A stretch of DNA of 64,000 nucleotides from Pseudomonadota bacterium (GCA_039818985.1 JBCBSU010000002.1:496001-560000); one strand, 5' to 3'. Counted from the stretch's first letter, positions 27,631 to 35,852 are shown. Made by a program: numbers and translations. Notes: a model not told the origin generated them from the sequence alone.

Positions 27631-27813
27631 CTGATCGGCGATACGGACAGCGAGCTTGACAAGCTGGTGGACCGCATCGTCAGCATGAAGTCAGACAAAG
27701 TCGCCTCTGCCATAGAGCGGTGCATTGCAGGACTGGAACGCGAAATGCTTGTTCTGGCCGATAAGCCGGAGAATATCGGTCAAGCAAAGCGCAGCTTCAA
27801 GCGACCGTTCGAA
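27631..27813 (+). pseudogene. Serine-recombinase C-terminal remnant
   Basis: The frame opened after a TGA at 27628 reads IGDTDSELDKLVDRIVSMKS, then AIERCIAGLEREMLVLADK and KRSFKRPFE. This is the coiled-coil tail that follows the zinc ribbon of large serine recombinases; the catalytic domain is absent. Homology stops at RPFE, exactly where the DNA reads TTCGAACCCA (27808-27817), a 10-mer also present in the adjacent tRNA-Ser. The 27400-27630 stretch before it is AT-rich and has no gene. It is probably the scar of an integrated element. Confidence 0.55.
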
Positions 27814-27905
27814 CCCATTGGGGTTCGCAAGCGCAACTGCGCGTCGGCCGAAAGGCCGCCTCATCGGAGACATGAGCGCAGCGAATTGTCGCGAGATCAA
27901 AATAA

Positions 27906-27996
27906 TGGCGGACACGGTGGGATTCGAACCCACGATACGGGGTTACCGTATACACACTTTCCAGGCGTGCGCCTTCGACCACTCGGCCACGTGTCC
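27906..27996 (-). tRNA. serX: tRNA-Ser (GGA)
   Basis: On the minus strand a class II tRNA can be folded: acceptor GGACACG with CGTGTCC, discriminator G and encoded CCA, D-arm region GGCCGAGTGG, anticodon loop CTGGAAA giving anticodon GGA, a long variable arm (TACGGTAACCCCGTA) and T-arm GTGGGTTCGAATCCCAC. It decodes UCC/UCU. The neighbouring recombinase remnant and RHS genes suggest its 3' half served as an integration site. The symbol is only a placeholder for a Ser tRNA. Confidence 0.95.
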
Positions 27997-28065
27997 GCGA
28001 GAGGGCGCGTCTAGCGGTGAATTGACTCTTTCGCAAGGCCGGTAAATCGCATAGCCTTCGCTCCC

Positions 28066-29094
28066 ATGAGAAATCTTCTACCGTCGCTCGCCGCATTGCC
28101 GCTTGTCTGCGCCGTTTCCGCTGTCGCCGTTCAGGATCAGGAGGTGGCGCCTCCACCATCACCGGGCCAGATAGTCGCACAGGCTGCAGCGGAGGAATGG
28201 ATCGCCATTGCCGCCAGCGACCTGCTGGTGATGGAGCTTGCACCAGACCGCGAAGGCAATGAAAGACGCGTCATCATCCAGCTGATGCCGCCGCCGTTCA
28301 GCCAGGGCTGGGTGCGCAATATCCGCAAGCTGGCCGCGGCGAAATGGTGGGATGGCACGAGTGTGAACCGGGTGCAGGACAATTATGTCGTGCAATGGGG
28401 CGATGCCGATTATGACAATCCGGAAAGCGAAGGCGAGGCGAAGAGCCTGCCAGAGGATCTGGAGGTGGTGCCGGAGAGTGAATATCTGCAACCCAAGGCG
28501 CAGGAGCTATTTGTCATGACCGAGCCTGGCATCCCGGAACCCGATCCGTTTCAGCCGATTGTAGACCCGATCACCCCTATTCCGGCCGATAAAGACGCTT
28601 ATTCTGAGGCGGCTGGCTTTTGGAAGGGCTGGCCATTGGGTGCTGATGCACGCCGTCTTGGATCAACCTGGCCTGTCCATTGCTATGGTATGGTCGGTGT
28701 CGGTCGCAATCTCTCGCCCGATACCGGCACCGGTGCCGAGCTCTATACCGTGATCGGGCATGCACCGCGGCACCTGGATCGCAATATCGCACTGGTCGCG
28801 CGGATTATCGAGGGGATAGAGCATCTCTCCAGCCTGCCGCGCGGCAAGGGGCAGCTTGGTTTTTACGAGGACCCGGCCAGACGCGTGCCGATCACATCGA
28901 TACGGCTGGTCAGTGCATTGCCCGAGGCAGACCAGCCGCGCTTCGAATATCTCGATACCGAGGCCGAGACCTTTGCCCGCTATGCGGAAGCGCGGGCCAA
29001 TCGCCGTGACCCGTTTTTCAATGTACCTGCCGGCGGCGCGGATATTTGCAATATCCCTGTCCCTGTTCGGCGGGTGACTGAAAGCGGAGAATGA
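28066..29094 (+). CDS. Periplasmic cyclophilin-like peptidyl-prolyl isomerase, divergent
   Basis: The 342-residue protein has an N-terminal signal peptide and cyclophilin signatures split by a long insertion: RRVIIQLMPPPFSQGWVRNI, KWWDGTSVNRVQDNYVVQWG, then about 100 residues rich in Pro/Glu, and later VHCYGMVGVGRNLSPDTGTG and IGHAPRHLDRNIALVARIIEG. Cyclophilins isomerise Xaa-Pro bonds. The canonical catalytic Arg-Phe-His set is poorly kept, so activity is uncertain. The stop overlaps the next gene as ATGA. A chaperone-like role in the periplasm is inference from fold and export signal. Confidence 0.7.
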   Translation: MRNLLPSLAALPLVCAVSAVAVQDQEVAPPPSPGQIVAQAAAEEWIAIAASDLLVMELAPDREGNERRVIIQLMPPPFSQGWVRNIRKLAAAKWWDGTSVNRVQDNYVVQWGDADYDNPESEGEAKSLPEDLEVVPESEYLQPKAQELFVMTEPGIPEPDPFQPIVDPITPIPADKDAYSEAAGFWKGWPLGADARRLGSTWPVHCYGMVGVGRNLSPDTGTGAELYTVIGHAPRHLDRNIALVARIIEGIEHLSSLPRGKGQLGFYEDPARRVPITSIRLVSALPEADQPRFEYLDTEAETFARYAEARANRRDPFFNVPAGGADICNIPVPVRRVTESGE

Positions 29095-29423
29095 GCGGCG
29101 AGAGCTTCACAGCATCGGGCGAACTCTGGCTATGGCATCCGGAAACCGGCAAGGGCAGCTGGCATTTCCTGACCATATCGGGCGACACCGCAACGGCGAT
29201 ACGCGATGCCGCCATCATCAACCGGCTCGAGCTCGGCTTACCCAAAAAGCGCGGGTGGGGCGCGGTCAAGGTCGAGGTGACGATTGGCGACAGTGTCTGG
29301 CAGACCTCGGTCTTTCCCGCCAGCAAGACCGGTGAATGGCTTCTCCCTGTCAAGGCGGAGGTGCGCAAGGCTGAGGGGCTGGTTGCTGGCGACGAAGTGC
29401 GGATTTCGCTCGCCCTGATATAA
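29091..29423 (+). CDS. DUF1905 protein
   Basis: The 110-residue protein has the DUF1905 pattern: an opening beta strand (ASGELWLWHPETGKGSWHFL), a central KKRGWGAVKVEVTIGDSVWQ, and an ending of TGEWLLPVKAEVRKAEGLVA then GDEVRISLAL. The fold is a small beta-barrel of unknown function, often fused to or near OmdA-type domains. It overlaps the cyclophilin-like gene by 4 nt and is therefore probably co-translated with it. No catalytic residues can be proposed. Confidence 0.8.
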   Translation: MSGESFTASGELWLWHPETGKGSWHFLTISGDTATAIRDAAIINRLELGLPKKRGWGAVKVEVTIGDSVWQTSVFPASKTGEWLLPVKAEVRKAEGLVAGDEVRISLALI

Positions 29424-29569
29424 GCGCGCCCAGTATCAGGCATTGTGATCAAAATTCAGACTAAGATAATTGCGTATAAATTTGCGTTTCTTGCGCTTTC
29501 GGATTCGCCAATTCGGGTGAAGCCGATTATAGCGACTCCATCATCCTCCCCGGTTGAAGGACTTTTCCC

Positions 29570-30682
29570 ATGCGCGTTGGCACTCCCAAGGAAATCAAGA
29601 ATCATGAATATCGCGTCGGCCTGACACCCGAAAGCGTTCGCGAACTGGTCGAACATGGCCATGAAGTTCAGGTCGAGCGCTCCGCCGGCATGGGCATTGG
29701 CGCCACCGATGAAGATTATCGTGCCGCTGGCGCACAGCTGGTAGACAGCGCCGAGCAGCTGTTCACCGAATGCGACATGGTGGTCAAGGTCAAGGAGCCA
29801 CAAGCGGTGGAGCGCGCCATGCTGCGCCAGGGGCAGATTCTCTATACCTATCTCCATCTCGCCCCCGATCCGGAACAGACCGCCGATCTGGTCAGGTCCG
29901 GGGCCACCTGCATCGCCTATGAGACGGTGACCGGCAAGGGTGGCCTGCCGCTGCTCAAGCCGATGAGCCAGGTCGCCGGGCGGATGTCGATCCAGGCTGG
30001 AGCCACGGCATTGGAAAAGGCGCATGGCGGTCGCGGTGTGCTTCTTGGCGGTGTGCCCGGCGTCTCGCCGGCCAAGGTAACGGTGATTGGCGGTGGTGTG
30101 GTTGGTTTCAACGCGGCGCAAATGGCCGCCGGTCTTGGCGCCGATGTCACCATCCTCGATCGTGACCCTGAAGTTCTGGAAAAGCTCGGCAATTATTTTG
30201 AAGCCCGTGCCAAGACACGCTTTTCCAATGTTGCCAATCTTGCCGAATGTGTCGCCGAGGCCGATCTGGTCATCGGTGCGGTGCTGATCCCGGGCGCGGC
30301 GGCGCCCAAGCTGGTCACGCGCGACATGCTGTCGACGATGAAACCCGGTGCGGTGCTGGCCGATGTGGCTATCGACCAGGGCGGCTGTTTTGAGACATCG
30401 CGCCCCACCACCCATGCGGAGCCAACCTATGTCATTGATGACATCGTCCATTATTGCGTCGCCAATATGCCAGGGGCGGTGTCGCGCACCTCGACCTATG
30501 CGCTCAACAATGTCACTTTGCCGCACGCTTTGCGTATCGCCGATCTCGGCTGGAAAGATGCAATGCGCCATGATCCTGATCTTGCCCAGGGGCTCAATGT
30601 GTGGAACGGTCATGTGACCTATGAAGCGGTGGCTCGCGATCTGGGCTATCCGCACAAGGCGGTTGAAGAAGTGCTCGATTGA
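29570..30682 (+). CDS. ald: Alanine dehydrogenase
   Basis: The 370-residue NAD-dependent enzyme interconverts L-alanine and pyruvate plus ammonium. It begins [20 protein letters not shown], the substrate-site Arg/Lys region, and has the active-site His in [10 protein letters not shown], the NAD-binding fold [17 protein letters not shown] and the late block [20 protein letters not shown]. Length is standard. Its own promoter lies in the 146-bp AT-rich leader upstream. Ald genes are often controlled by an Lrp/AsnC regulator, but none is adjacent here. Confidence 0.95.
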   Translation: MRVGTPKEIKNHEYRVGLTPESVRELVEHGHEVQVERSAGMGIGATDEDYRAAGAQLVDSAEQLFTECDMVVKVKEPQAVERAMLRQGQILYTYLHLAPDPEQTADLVRSGATCIAYETVTGKGGLPLLKPMSQVAGRMSIQAGATALEKAHGGRGVLLGGVPGVSPAKVTVIGGGVVGFNAAQMAAGLGADVTILDRDPEVLEKLGNYFEARAKTRFSNVANLAECVAEADLVIGAVLIPGAAAPKLVTRDMLSTMKPGAVLADVAIDQGGCFETSRPTTHAEPTYVIDDIVHYCVANMPGAVSRTSTYALNNVTLPHALRIADLGWKDAMRHDPDLAQGLNVWNGHVTYEAVARDLGYPHKAVEEVLD

Positions 30683-30733
30683 CCGTTCCGGTCCTGGCTT
30701 TCTCTGCCGTAAAGCACAGCGGAGGATAGTCTG

Positions 30734-31702
30734 ATGAGCGACAGCAGCCAGCAACCCGTCAATTCCGGATTTGACCGGTCCAGCGAGCCCGATGATGTGC
30801 TCACCGGCATTGACCTTGCGGGAAAGTTGGCGGTCGTCACCGGCGGCTATTCGGGTATTGGTCTGGAAACGGTGCGGGCACTGGCGGCGCGCGGAGTCAA
30901 GGTGCTGATACCGGTGCGCGACCCGGCCAAGGCCGAAGCTGCGCTCGCCAATGTCCAAGGCGATGTCGCCACTGCGGCAATGGATCTTGCCGATCTGGCG
31001 TCGGTGCGTGCCCTTGCCGATCAGGTCATTAGCGAGTGGGACAGACTCGACCTGCTGATCAACAATGCCGGGATCATGGCGTGCCCGGAAATGCGTACCG
31101 CTGAGGGTTGGGAGATGCAGTTTGCGGTCAACCATATCGGCCATTTTGTGTTGGCAAAGGGTCTGATGCCGCTGCTGCAAAAGGCCGAGACGCCGCGGGT
31201 GGTCGCGCTGTCCTCAACCGGGCACAAGCAATCCCCCATTCGCTGGGATGACCCGTTTTTCACCCGACAGCCCTATGACAAATGGCAGGCCTATGGTCAG
31301 TCCAAGACCGCCAATGCGCTGTTTGCGCGGGGCTTTAATGCGCGTTTGAGTGAGAGCGGTGGTCGGGTCTTTTCGGTGCATCCCGGCGGTATCGCGACGC
31401 CATTGCAGCGGCATCTGCATGACGAGGAAATGGTGGCGCTGGGCTGGAAGGATGAAAGCGGTGACTGGTCGGCCAATGCCAAGGAGATGTTCAAATCAAC
31501 CACACAGGGTTGCAGCACCACGCTATGGGCGGCGACAAGCCCGATGCTGGCGGAAAAGGGGGGGCAATATTGCGAGGACTGCGATATTGCCGCGCTGAGC
31601 GATCCGGACAATCCGGTGCGCTACCGGAATGTCGAGACTTATGCCTGTGACGATGCCGCGGCAGAGCGGCTGTGGACGATGACCGAGCAATTGCTGGCCT
31701 GA
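30734..31702 (+). CDS. Short-chain dehydrogenase/reductase (retinol-dehydrogenase-like)
   Basis: The 322-residue SDR has the cofactor motif VVTGGYSGIGLETVRALAAR, NNAG in LLINNAGIMACPEM, the catalytic Ser in VVALSSTGHK and the Y-x3-K pair in YDKWQAYGQSKTANALFARG. The post-catalytic HPGGIATPLQRH fits retinol-dehydrogenase/WW-oxidoreductase-like SDRs. NAD(P)-dependent oxidation or reduction of a hydrophobic alcohol or ketone is expected; the substrate is unknown. A good terminator follows at 31720. Confidence 0.85.
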   Translation: MSDSSQQPVNSGFDRSSEPDDVLTGIDLAGKLAVVTGGYSGIGLETVRALAARGVKVLIPVRDPAKAEAALANVQGDVATAAMDLADLASVRALADQVISEWDRLDLLINNAGIMACPEMRTAEGWEMQFAVNHIGHFVLAKGLMPLLQKAETPRVVALSSTGHKQSPIRWDDPFFTRQPYDKWQAYGQSKTANALFARGFNARLSESGGRVFSVHPGGIATPLQRHLHDEEMVALGWKDESGDWSANAKEMFKSTTQGCSTTLWAATSPMLAEKGGQYCEDCDIAALSDPDNPVRYRNVETYACDDAAAERLWTMTEQLLA

Positions 31703-31719
31703 ATTCGGACCTGCTATGC

Positions 31720-31758
31720 AAAGGGCGCGACTCGCTTATGGCCAGCCGCGCTCTTTTT
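31720..31758 (+). terminator. Terminator between the SDR gene and infC
   Basis: AAAGGGCGCG (31720-31729) pairs with CGCGCTCTTT (31747-31756), one G-T pair included, and is followed by TTTTT on the plus strand. It ends the SDR transcript. The same stem, read on the other strand, lies just past the infC stop and could serve both convergent genes. Confidence 0.7.
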
Positions 31759-31774
31759 CCTGTCGGTGAGTCGC

Positions 31775-32326
31775 TTATTTCGGTGACAGCACCATGAGCA
31801 TCTGACGCCCTTCGAGGCGTGGATAGGCTTCGACCTTGGCGTCCTCCTTGGTGTCTTCCTGCACCCGCTGCAGCAACTGCATACCGAGCTGCTGGTGCGA
31901 CATTTCACGGCCGCGGAAACGCAGTGTAACCTTCACCTTGTCGCCATGTTCGATAAACTGGTGCACCTTCTTCATCTTGACCATATAATCATGGTCATCG
32001 ATATTGGGGCGCATCTTTATCTCTTTGATATCCTGTGTCTTTTGTGATTTGCGCGCGGCATTGGCCTTTTTCTGGGCCTCATATTTGAACTTGCCGACAT
32101 CGAGGAATTTGGCCACTGGCGGATCTGCATTGGGGGAGACTTCGACGAGATCTAGGCCGACATCGCGGGCCCGTTCGATCGCTTCTTCGGTGCGCATTAC
32201 GCCCAGATTCTCACCCTGGTCATCAATGACGCGTACGTTGGGCGACTGGATAAAATCGTTGAAGCGCGGGCCGTTCTTGGGCGGTGCGGACGGTCCACGG
32301 CGGTTTATTGGCGGGCGTATAGTCAA
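31775..32326 (-). CDS. infC: Translation initiation factor IF-3, non-AUG start
   Basis: The protein of about 183 residues has the IF-3 N-domain ([40 protein letters not shown]), the Lys/Ala linker helix and the C-domain ([38 protein letters not shown]). IF-3 checks start-codon selection on the 30S subunit. No ATG precedes the conserved region. TTG at 32326 is 2 nt from AGGAG, whereas ATA at 32320 has the ideal 8-nt spacing. Non-AUG infC starts are known in E. coli (AUU) and let IF-3 repress itself. It follows thrS and a DUF305 gene, with a terminator between. Confidence 0.95.
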   Translation of the reverse strand: MTIRPPINRRGPSAPPKNGPRFNDFIQSPNVRVIDDQGENLGVMRTEEAIERARDVGLDLVEVSPNADPPVAKFLDVGKFKYEAQKKANAARKSQKTQDIKEIKMRPNIDDHDYMVKMKKVHQFIEHGDKVKVTLRFRGREMSHQQLGMQLLQRVQEDTKEDAKVEAYPRLEGRQMLMVLSPK

Positions 32327-32379
32327 ATCTCCTGTGTTTCAGATACCGGTCGCTAGTTAAAGCCTTTGCGCCGCTAAAT

Positions 32380-32408
32380 AAAGGGGGCTTGGCCAAAAAG
32401 CCCCCTTT
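32380..32408 (-). terminator. Terminator of the thrS-DUF305 operon
   Basis: AAAGGGGGCTT (32380-32390) pairs perfectly with AAGCCCCCTTT (32398-32408) over a 7-nt loop. On the minus strand it lies 10 nt after the DUF305 stop and 54 nt before infC. infC must therefore start from a short leader within this spacer or depend on read-through. Confidence 0.8.
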
Positions 32409-32418
32409 GCGCGGTGTT

Positions 32419-32838
32419 TCAGTGCCCCATGGCACTATGGTCAACCGCTACCGGCTCGACTTCGGAAAGACCGCGCTCCTTGAGCCAGTTGCGCATCCAC
32501 GCAATTTCCTCTTCCTGCGCCTTGATGATATTGCGCGCCAGCTCCTTGGCCTCCTCGTCATCGCCATGTTCGAGCACGATATTGGCCATGTCGACCGCGC
32601 CCTGATGGTGCGGGATCATGCCCTGGATAAAAGCGATATCGGCATCGGCGTCGATCACGCCCATGCCCGCATGCATCCGGGCATTGGCTTCGGTATAGGC
32701 CTGTTGTGGCGCATTGAGTTCGGTGGTTTCCGCAACATTTGGGTCAGCCGGCTGCTCTTCCGGCATGGTGCTCTTATCCTTGAGGCATCCGCTGAGGCTC
32801 AAGGCGAGTATCGCTGTCAATATCAATGCCCTTTTCAT
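32419..32838 (-). CDS. DUF305 lipoprotein
   Basis: The 139-residue protein has a lipoprotein signal (ALSLSGC lipobox, Cys at 18) and a four-helix DUF305 domain with FIQGMIPHHQGAVDMANIVL, followed by EEIAWMRNWL. The HH and Met-rich helix surfaces of DUF305 proteins have been linked to copper handling, but no copper genes are nearby. Its ATG overlaps the thrS stop by one base (TAATG), so it is translated from the thrS message. The C-terminus ends in Met-Gly-His. Confidence 0.85.
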   Translation of the reverse strand: MKRALILTAILALSLSGCLKDKSTMPEEQPADPNVAETTELNAPQQAYTEANARMHAGMGVIDADADIAFIQGMIPHHQGAVDMANIVLEHGDDEEAKELARNIIKAQEEEIAWMRNWLKERGLSEVEPVAVDHSAMGH

Positions 32839-34817
32839 TATTGTTCCTCCTCTAACTGTCGTAAATCTGGTGGTGTGGCTTCGGTAACCAGTGCTTCGAT
32901 GGCCTCATCCAGCGGGATAAATTGCTGCTGCTTCTCACCCAGCCTGCGCCACGCGACACTGCCCTTCTCCGCCTCCTGCTTGCCGACGACCAGCAGGTTG
33001 GGCACTTTTTTGAGGCTATGCTCGCGCACCTTATAATTGATCTTCTCATTGCGCAGATCGGCATCGGCCCGCAAGCCAGCGGCCTTGAGCCTGGCCAGCA
33101 CTTCGTGCGCATAGTCATCGGCATCGGAGACAATGGTCGCGACCACGGCCTGCATCGGCGCGAGCCAGAGCGGCAGCTTGCCAGCATAATGCTCGATCAA
33201 AATGCCGATGAACCGTTCGAGCGAACCGAATAGCGCACGGTGCAACATCACCGGGCGATGGCGCTCGCCATCCTCGCCGATATAGCCGATATCGAACGCC
33301 TCGGGCAGGTTCATATCGACCTGCAGCGTGCCGCATTGCCAATCGCGGCCGATCGCATCGCGCAGCACGAATTCCAGCTTCGGCCCGTAAAACGCGCCTT
33401 CGCCTTCATTGACCGAATATTCCAGACCCATCGCATCGAGCGTGTCGATCAGCGAACCTTCCAGTACATCCCAGACTTCATCGGAGCCCATGCGGTTTTC
33501 CGGCCGCGTCGACAGCTTGATCCGCACATCCTCAAAGCCGAACTCGCGATAGATATCGAGCACAAGCTCGACCACAGCGCGGTTCTCATCATTGAGCTGG
33601 TCGGGCGTGCAGAAGATATGCGCGTCATCCTGCGTGAAATGGCGGACTCGCATCAGGCCATGCAATGCACCTGAAGGCTCATAGCGGTGCACCTTGCCGA
33701 ATTCGGCCATGCGCAGCGGCAGGTCGCGATAGCTTTTCAGGCCATGCGCAAACAGCGATACGCCACCGGGGCAGTTCATCGGCTTCAGCGCAAAGACGCG
33801 CTCATCCTCGGTCTGCGTCGTGAACATATGCTCATGATAGTTGAACCAGTGGCCCGAGGTTTCCCACAAGCTGCGGTCCATGACATCGGGCGTATTGACC
33901 TCGACATAGCCGGCGCGCTCCTGACGACGACGCATATAAGTGAGCAGGTTCTGGAACATCTGCCAGCCATGCGGATGCCAGAAGACCGCGCCCGGGCCGA
34001 ATTCCTCGAAATGGAACAGGTCCAGCTCGCGGCCCAGCTTGCGATGATCGCGCTTGGCCGCTTCTTCCAGCCGATGCAGATGGGCATTCAACTGCTTTTT
34101 GTTGAGCCAGCCCGTGCCGTAAATCCGCGTTAGCTGCGCGTTCTTCTGGTCACCGCGCCAATAGGCCCCGGCGACGCGCATCAGCTTGAACGCCTGCGGG
34201 TCGAGCTTGCCCGTAGAAGCAAGATGCGGCCCGCGGCACATATCCAGCCACGCGCCCTCGCTGCCCGGTTCCCCCGACCAATAGACCGTCAGTTCCTCAT
34301 CCTCGGGCAGTTCCTTGGCCCATTCGGCCTTGAAGGTCTCGCCTTCCTTTTCCCATTTGTCGATCAGCTGCTGACGGCTCCATACCTCGCGCACCAGCGG
34401 CTTGTCGGCCTTGATAATTGCGCGCATCTTTTCCTCGATCGCAGGCAGGTCATCCAGACCAAAGGGCTCGCGGGAGGCCGGGGCCATCACGTCATAATAA
34501 AAGCCATCCTCGGTCGCGGGACCAAAAGTGATCTGCGTACCGGGCCATAAAGCCTGCACCGCCTCGGCCAGCACATGGGCATAGTCATGCCGCACCAGCT
34601 CGAGCGCGTCTTCTTCATCGCGATTGGTGATCAGCGCCAGATCGGTATCACTATCCAGCGGGCGCATGATATCGCGCACCTCGCCACCGACCCGCGCCGC
34701 CATTGCCGCCTTGGCAAGGCCGGGGCCGATATCCGCGGCAATCTGTGCCGGCGTGGTGCCCGATGCGACTTCACGTGCGGAGCCGTCGGGCAGGGTGATC
34801 TTGATCATCTCTGTCAT
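32838..34817 (-). CDS. thrS: Threonyl-tRNA synthetase
   Basis: The 659-residue class II synthetase charges tRNA-Thr. It has the N-terminal TGS domain ([20 protein letters not shown]), an editing domain with the HxxxH-type site ([18 protein letters not shown]), the catalytic core (motif 2 around [20 protein letters not shown], zinc ligands including the Cys of [10 protein letters not shown]) and the anticodon domain. All parts are present. GGATGAGATG precedes the ATG. A threonine-rich leader with attenuator-like hairpins lies directly upstream, so expression probably responds to charged tRNA-Thr. Confidence 0.97.
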   Translation of the reverse strand: MTEMIKITLPDGSAREVASGTTPAQIAADIGPGLAKAAMAARVGGEVRDIMRPLDSDTDLALITNRDEEDALELVRHDYAHVLAEAVQALWPGTQITFGPATEDGFYYDVMAPASREPFGLDDLPAIEEKMRAIIKADKPLVREVWSRQQLIDKWEKEGETFKAEWAKELPEDEELTVYWSGEPGSEGAWLDMCRGPHLASTGKLDPQAFKLMRVAGAYWRGDQKNAQLTRIYGTGWLNKKQLNAHLHRLEEAAKRDHRKLGRELDLFHFEEFGPGAVFWHPHGWQMFQNLLTYMRRRQERAGYVEVNTPDVMDRSLWETSGHWFNYHEHMFTTQTEDERVFALKPMNCPGGVSLFAHGLKSYRDLPLRMAEFGKVHRYEPSGALHGLMRVRHFTQDDAHIFCTPDQLNDENRAVVELVLDIYREFGFEDVRIKLSTRPENRMGSDEVWDVLEGSLIDTLDAMGLEYSVNEGEGAFYGPKLEFVLRDAIGRDWQCGTLQVDMNLPEAFDIGYIGEDGERHRPVMLHRALFGSLERFIGILIEHYAGKLPLWLAPMQAVVATIVSDADDYAHEVLARLKAAGLRADADLRNEKINYKVREHSLKKVPNLLVVGKQEAEKGSVAWRRLGEKQQQFIPLDEAIEALVTEATPPDLRQLEEEQ

Positions 34818-34927
34818 CGCATCTCATCCATCATTTTGCCGCGCCTTGGCACAATTGCCCATAATGATAAAGGGCGCGGTTGAAGCCGACGTCGGGAAGT
34901 TTTGACGATTTTCCGATAAAGCCGACG

Positions 34928-35021
34928 CCCGCCTCATCAGAACCGGAGGCGGGTGTGTCTTGATAAAGGCTAGTTAGCGCCAGCCACAGACCATCCGCCT
35001 CCCCCAAAACGCTCTTGGCGC
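34928..35021 (-). promoter_or_regulatory. Attenuator-like structures of the thrS leader
   Basis: Three mutually exclusive pairings are visible in plus coordinates. The terminator-like stem is 34928-34935 with 34946-34953 (CCCGCCTC/GAGGCGGG). The antiterminator is 34945-34952 with 34995-35002 (GGAGGCGG/CCGCCTCC). The protector is 34977-34982 with 35016-35021 (GCGCCA/TGGCGC). The Thr codons of the leader peptide lie just before the protector arm in the transcript. A ribosome stalled there would free the antiterminator arm, the logic of amino-acid attenuation. The U-tract after the terminator stem is weak (CTTTAT). Confidence 0.65.
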
Positions 35022-35065
35022 GTCGGGGTGGTGATAGTGGTGGTCGTGGTCAACAGACAAGCCAT
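34970..35065 (-). CDS. Threonine-rich leader peptide upstream of thrS
   Basis: A 31-codon frame starts at ATG 35065 and stops at TAG 34972-34970. Residues 6-15 are TTTTTITTPT, giving eight Thr codons in ten, and the end is RFGGGGWSVAGAN, whose Gly codons form the antiterminator arm. It resembles in style the E. coli thr operon leader, although here the target is the synthetase gene 152 nt downstream. The frame is too short for normal gene finders. It would act in cis by ribosome stalling rather than as a functional peptide. Confidence 0.68.
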   Translation of the reverse strand: MACLLTTTTTITTPTRQERFGGGGWSVAGAN

Positions 35066-35144
35066 AACGTCTGTTTAATGGCTGAGCCTTTCAAAGTCAC
35101 TAAGGAAATGTGAGATGTCCGGCACGACCGGCAGAGCGTTGCGA

Positions 35145-35291
35145 CTAGCTCGACGTCGGCAGCACAGGCGTTGTCGCATCGGTGGCAATGCCGGTAAAAC
35201 TATTCTCAACCTCTGATGTCACCTCAACAAGCTGCGGTTTTTCCCAGCGCTTGCGTTGCTCTGGTGCCTTGCCTGTTTGTCCCTGTTGCAT
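35145..35291 (-). CDS. Small RiPP-precursor-like peptide 1 (divergent member)
   Basis: The 48-residue peptide starts at ATG 35291 with GAGGGGAC upstream. It has the family pattern in looser form: KRWEKPQLVEVTSEVEN, then GIATD and the end LPTSS. The W-x-K-P-x-L core corresponds to W-x-R-P-x-L in the other four copies, while the G-x3-D motif is shifted by two residues. The basic, Gln-rich N-terminus differs from theirs. It is transcribed away from the membrane-protein/XRE pair, from a promoter of the shared type. W/Y-x-x-P-x-L leaders are used by some lasso-peptide and related RiPP systems; no processing enzymes are in this window. Confidence 0.62.
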   Translation of the reverse strand: MQQGQTGKAPEQRKRWEKPQLVEVTSEVENSFTGIATDATTPVLPTSS

Positions 35292-35329
35292 GATTGTCCC
35301 CTCGGCTGATGCGCTTGCAACCCATGGCG

Positions 35330-35358
35330 AACCTAGTCGGTTATCAAAATGTTGCAAG
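35330..35358 (-). promoter_or_regulatory. Promoter of small peptide gene 1
   Basis: On the minus strand CTTGCA (35358-35353) and TAGGTT (35335-35330) are 17 nt apart, matching the CTTGCN-N17-TAGNNT arrangement found before peptide genes 3 and 5 and, less well, 2. The CCATNATGG box that precedes three of the other promoters is not present here. Confidence 0.5.
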
Positions 35359-35387
35359 TGAATTCAAATGCATAGCAGCGCCCTTTC

Positions 35388-35447
35388 CTTTATGGAAAGC
35401 TTACTTGACATAAGCGAATCATTGTGTCAAACACCCTTTCCATAAAG
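35388..35447. promoter_or_regulatory. Concentric inverted repeats between peptide gene 1 and the membrane/XRE pair
   Basis: CTTTATGGAAAG (35388-35399) and CTTTCCATAAAG (35436-35447) are perfect inverted repeats. Inside them TTGACA (35405-35410) and TGTCAA (35425-35430) share exactly the same centre (35417.5). TTGACA also equals a consensus -35 box. The 60-bp dyad sits 15 bp before the start of the membrane gene and upstream of peptide gene 1 on the other strand. It is a strong candidate operator for the XRE-type regulator encoded in this pair. Confidence 0.6.
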
Positions 35448-35462
35448 AACAGGAGGTTTTCC

Positions 35463-35852
35463 ATGACGATGCCGCACTATATGAAGAATTACAGCCGCCG
35501 AATCCTGATGTTTATCGGGGCCTATATGGTGATCCTGTTTGCCGGTCTCAGCTATGCAAAGCAGGGCGATCCGCCACAGCTGGCGCTGGTTGCGCTGGCT
35601 ATCGCGACCGCGCTGCCGATTTGCGGCGTCTTCTGGACAATCTTCCGCCTGCTGATCGAATGCGATGATGAATATCAGCGGCTGCTGATCGCCAAGCAGG
35701 TGCTGATGGCGACCGCCTTTACGCTGGTGATTGCCACCGTCTGGCAGTTTCTCAAAGTCTATGATGTGCTGGAGGCCGGACCGCAATGGATAGGCGTGAT
35801 CTGGCTGGCGATGTTCGGTCTGGCGGCGCCCTTTGCCCGGTGGCGGGCATGA
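35463..35852 (+). CDS. Small membrane protein co-encoded with an XRE regulator
   Basis: The 129-residue protein has four predicted membrane helices (for example RILMFIGAYMVILFAGLSYA, LALVALAIATALPICGVFWT, LLIAKQVLMATAFTLVIATV). Between helices 2 and 3 lies the acidic LLIECDDEYQRLL. AGGAGG 6 nt before ATG 35463 sets the start. Its stop overlaps the next gene's ATG (ATGA). Membrane-protein/XRE pairs of this kind recur in alphaproteobacteria and are thought to act together, the membrane part perhaps sensing or sequestering; the function is unknown. Confidence 0.72.
   Translation: MTMPHYMKNYSRRILMFIGAYMVILFAGLSYAKQGDPPQLALVALAIATALPICGVFWTIFRLLIECDDEYQRLLIAKQVLMATAFTLVIATVWQFLKVYDVLEAGPQWIGVIWLAMFGLAAPFARWRA

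Noticed and set aside
27667-28014. Intact 115-codon protein spanning the recombinase remnant and tRNA-Ser
   Set aside because: The second half reads through the tRNA gene; only residues up to RPFE resemble a recombinase.
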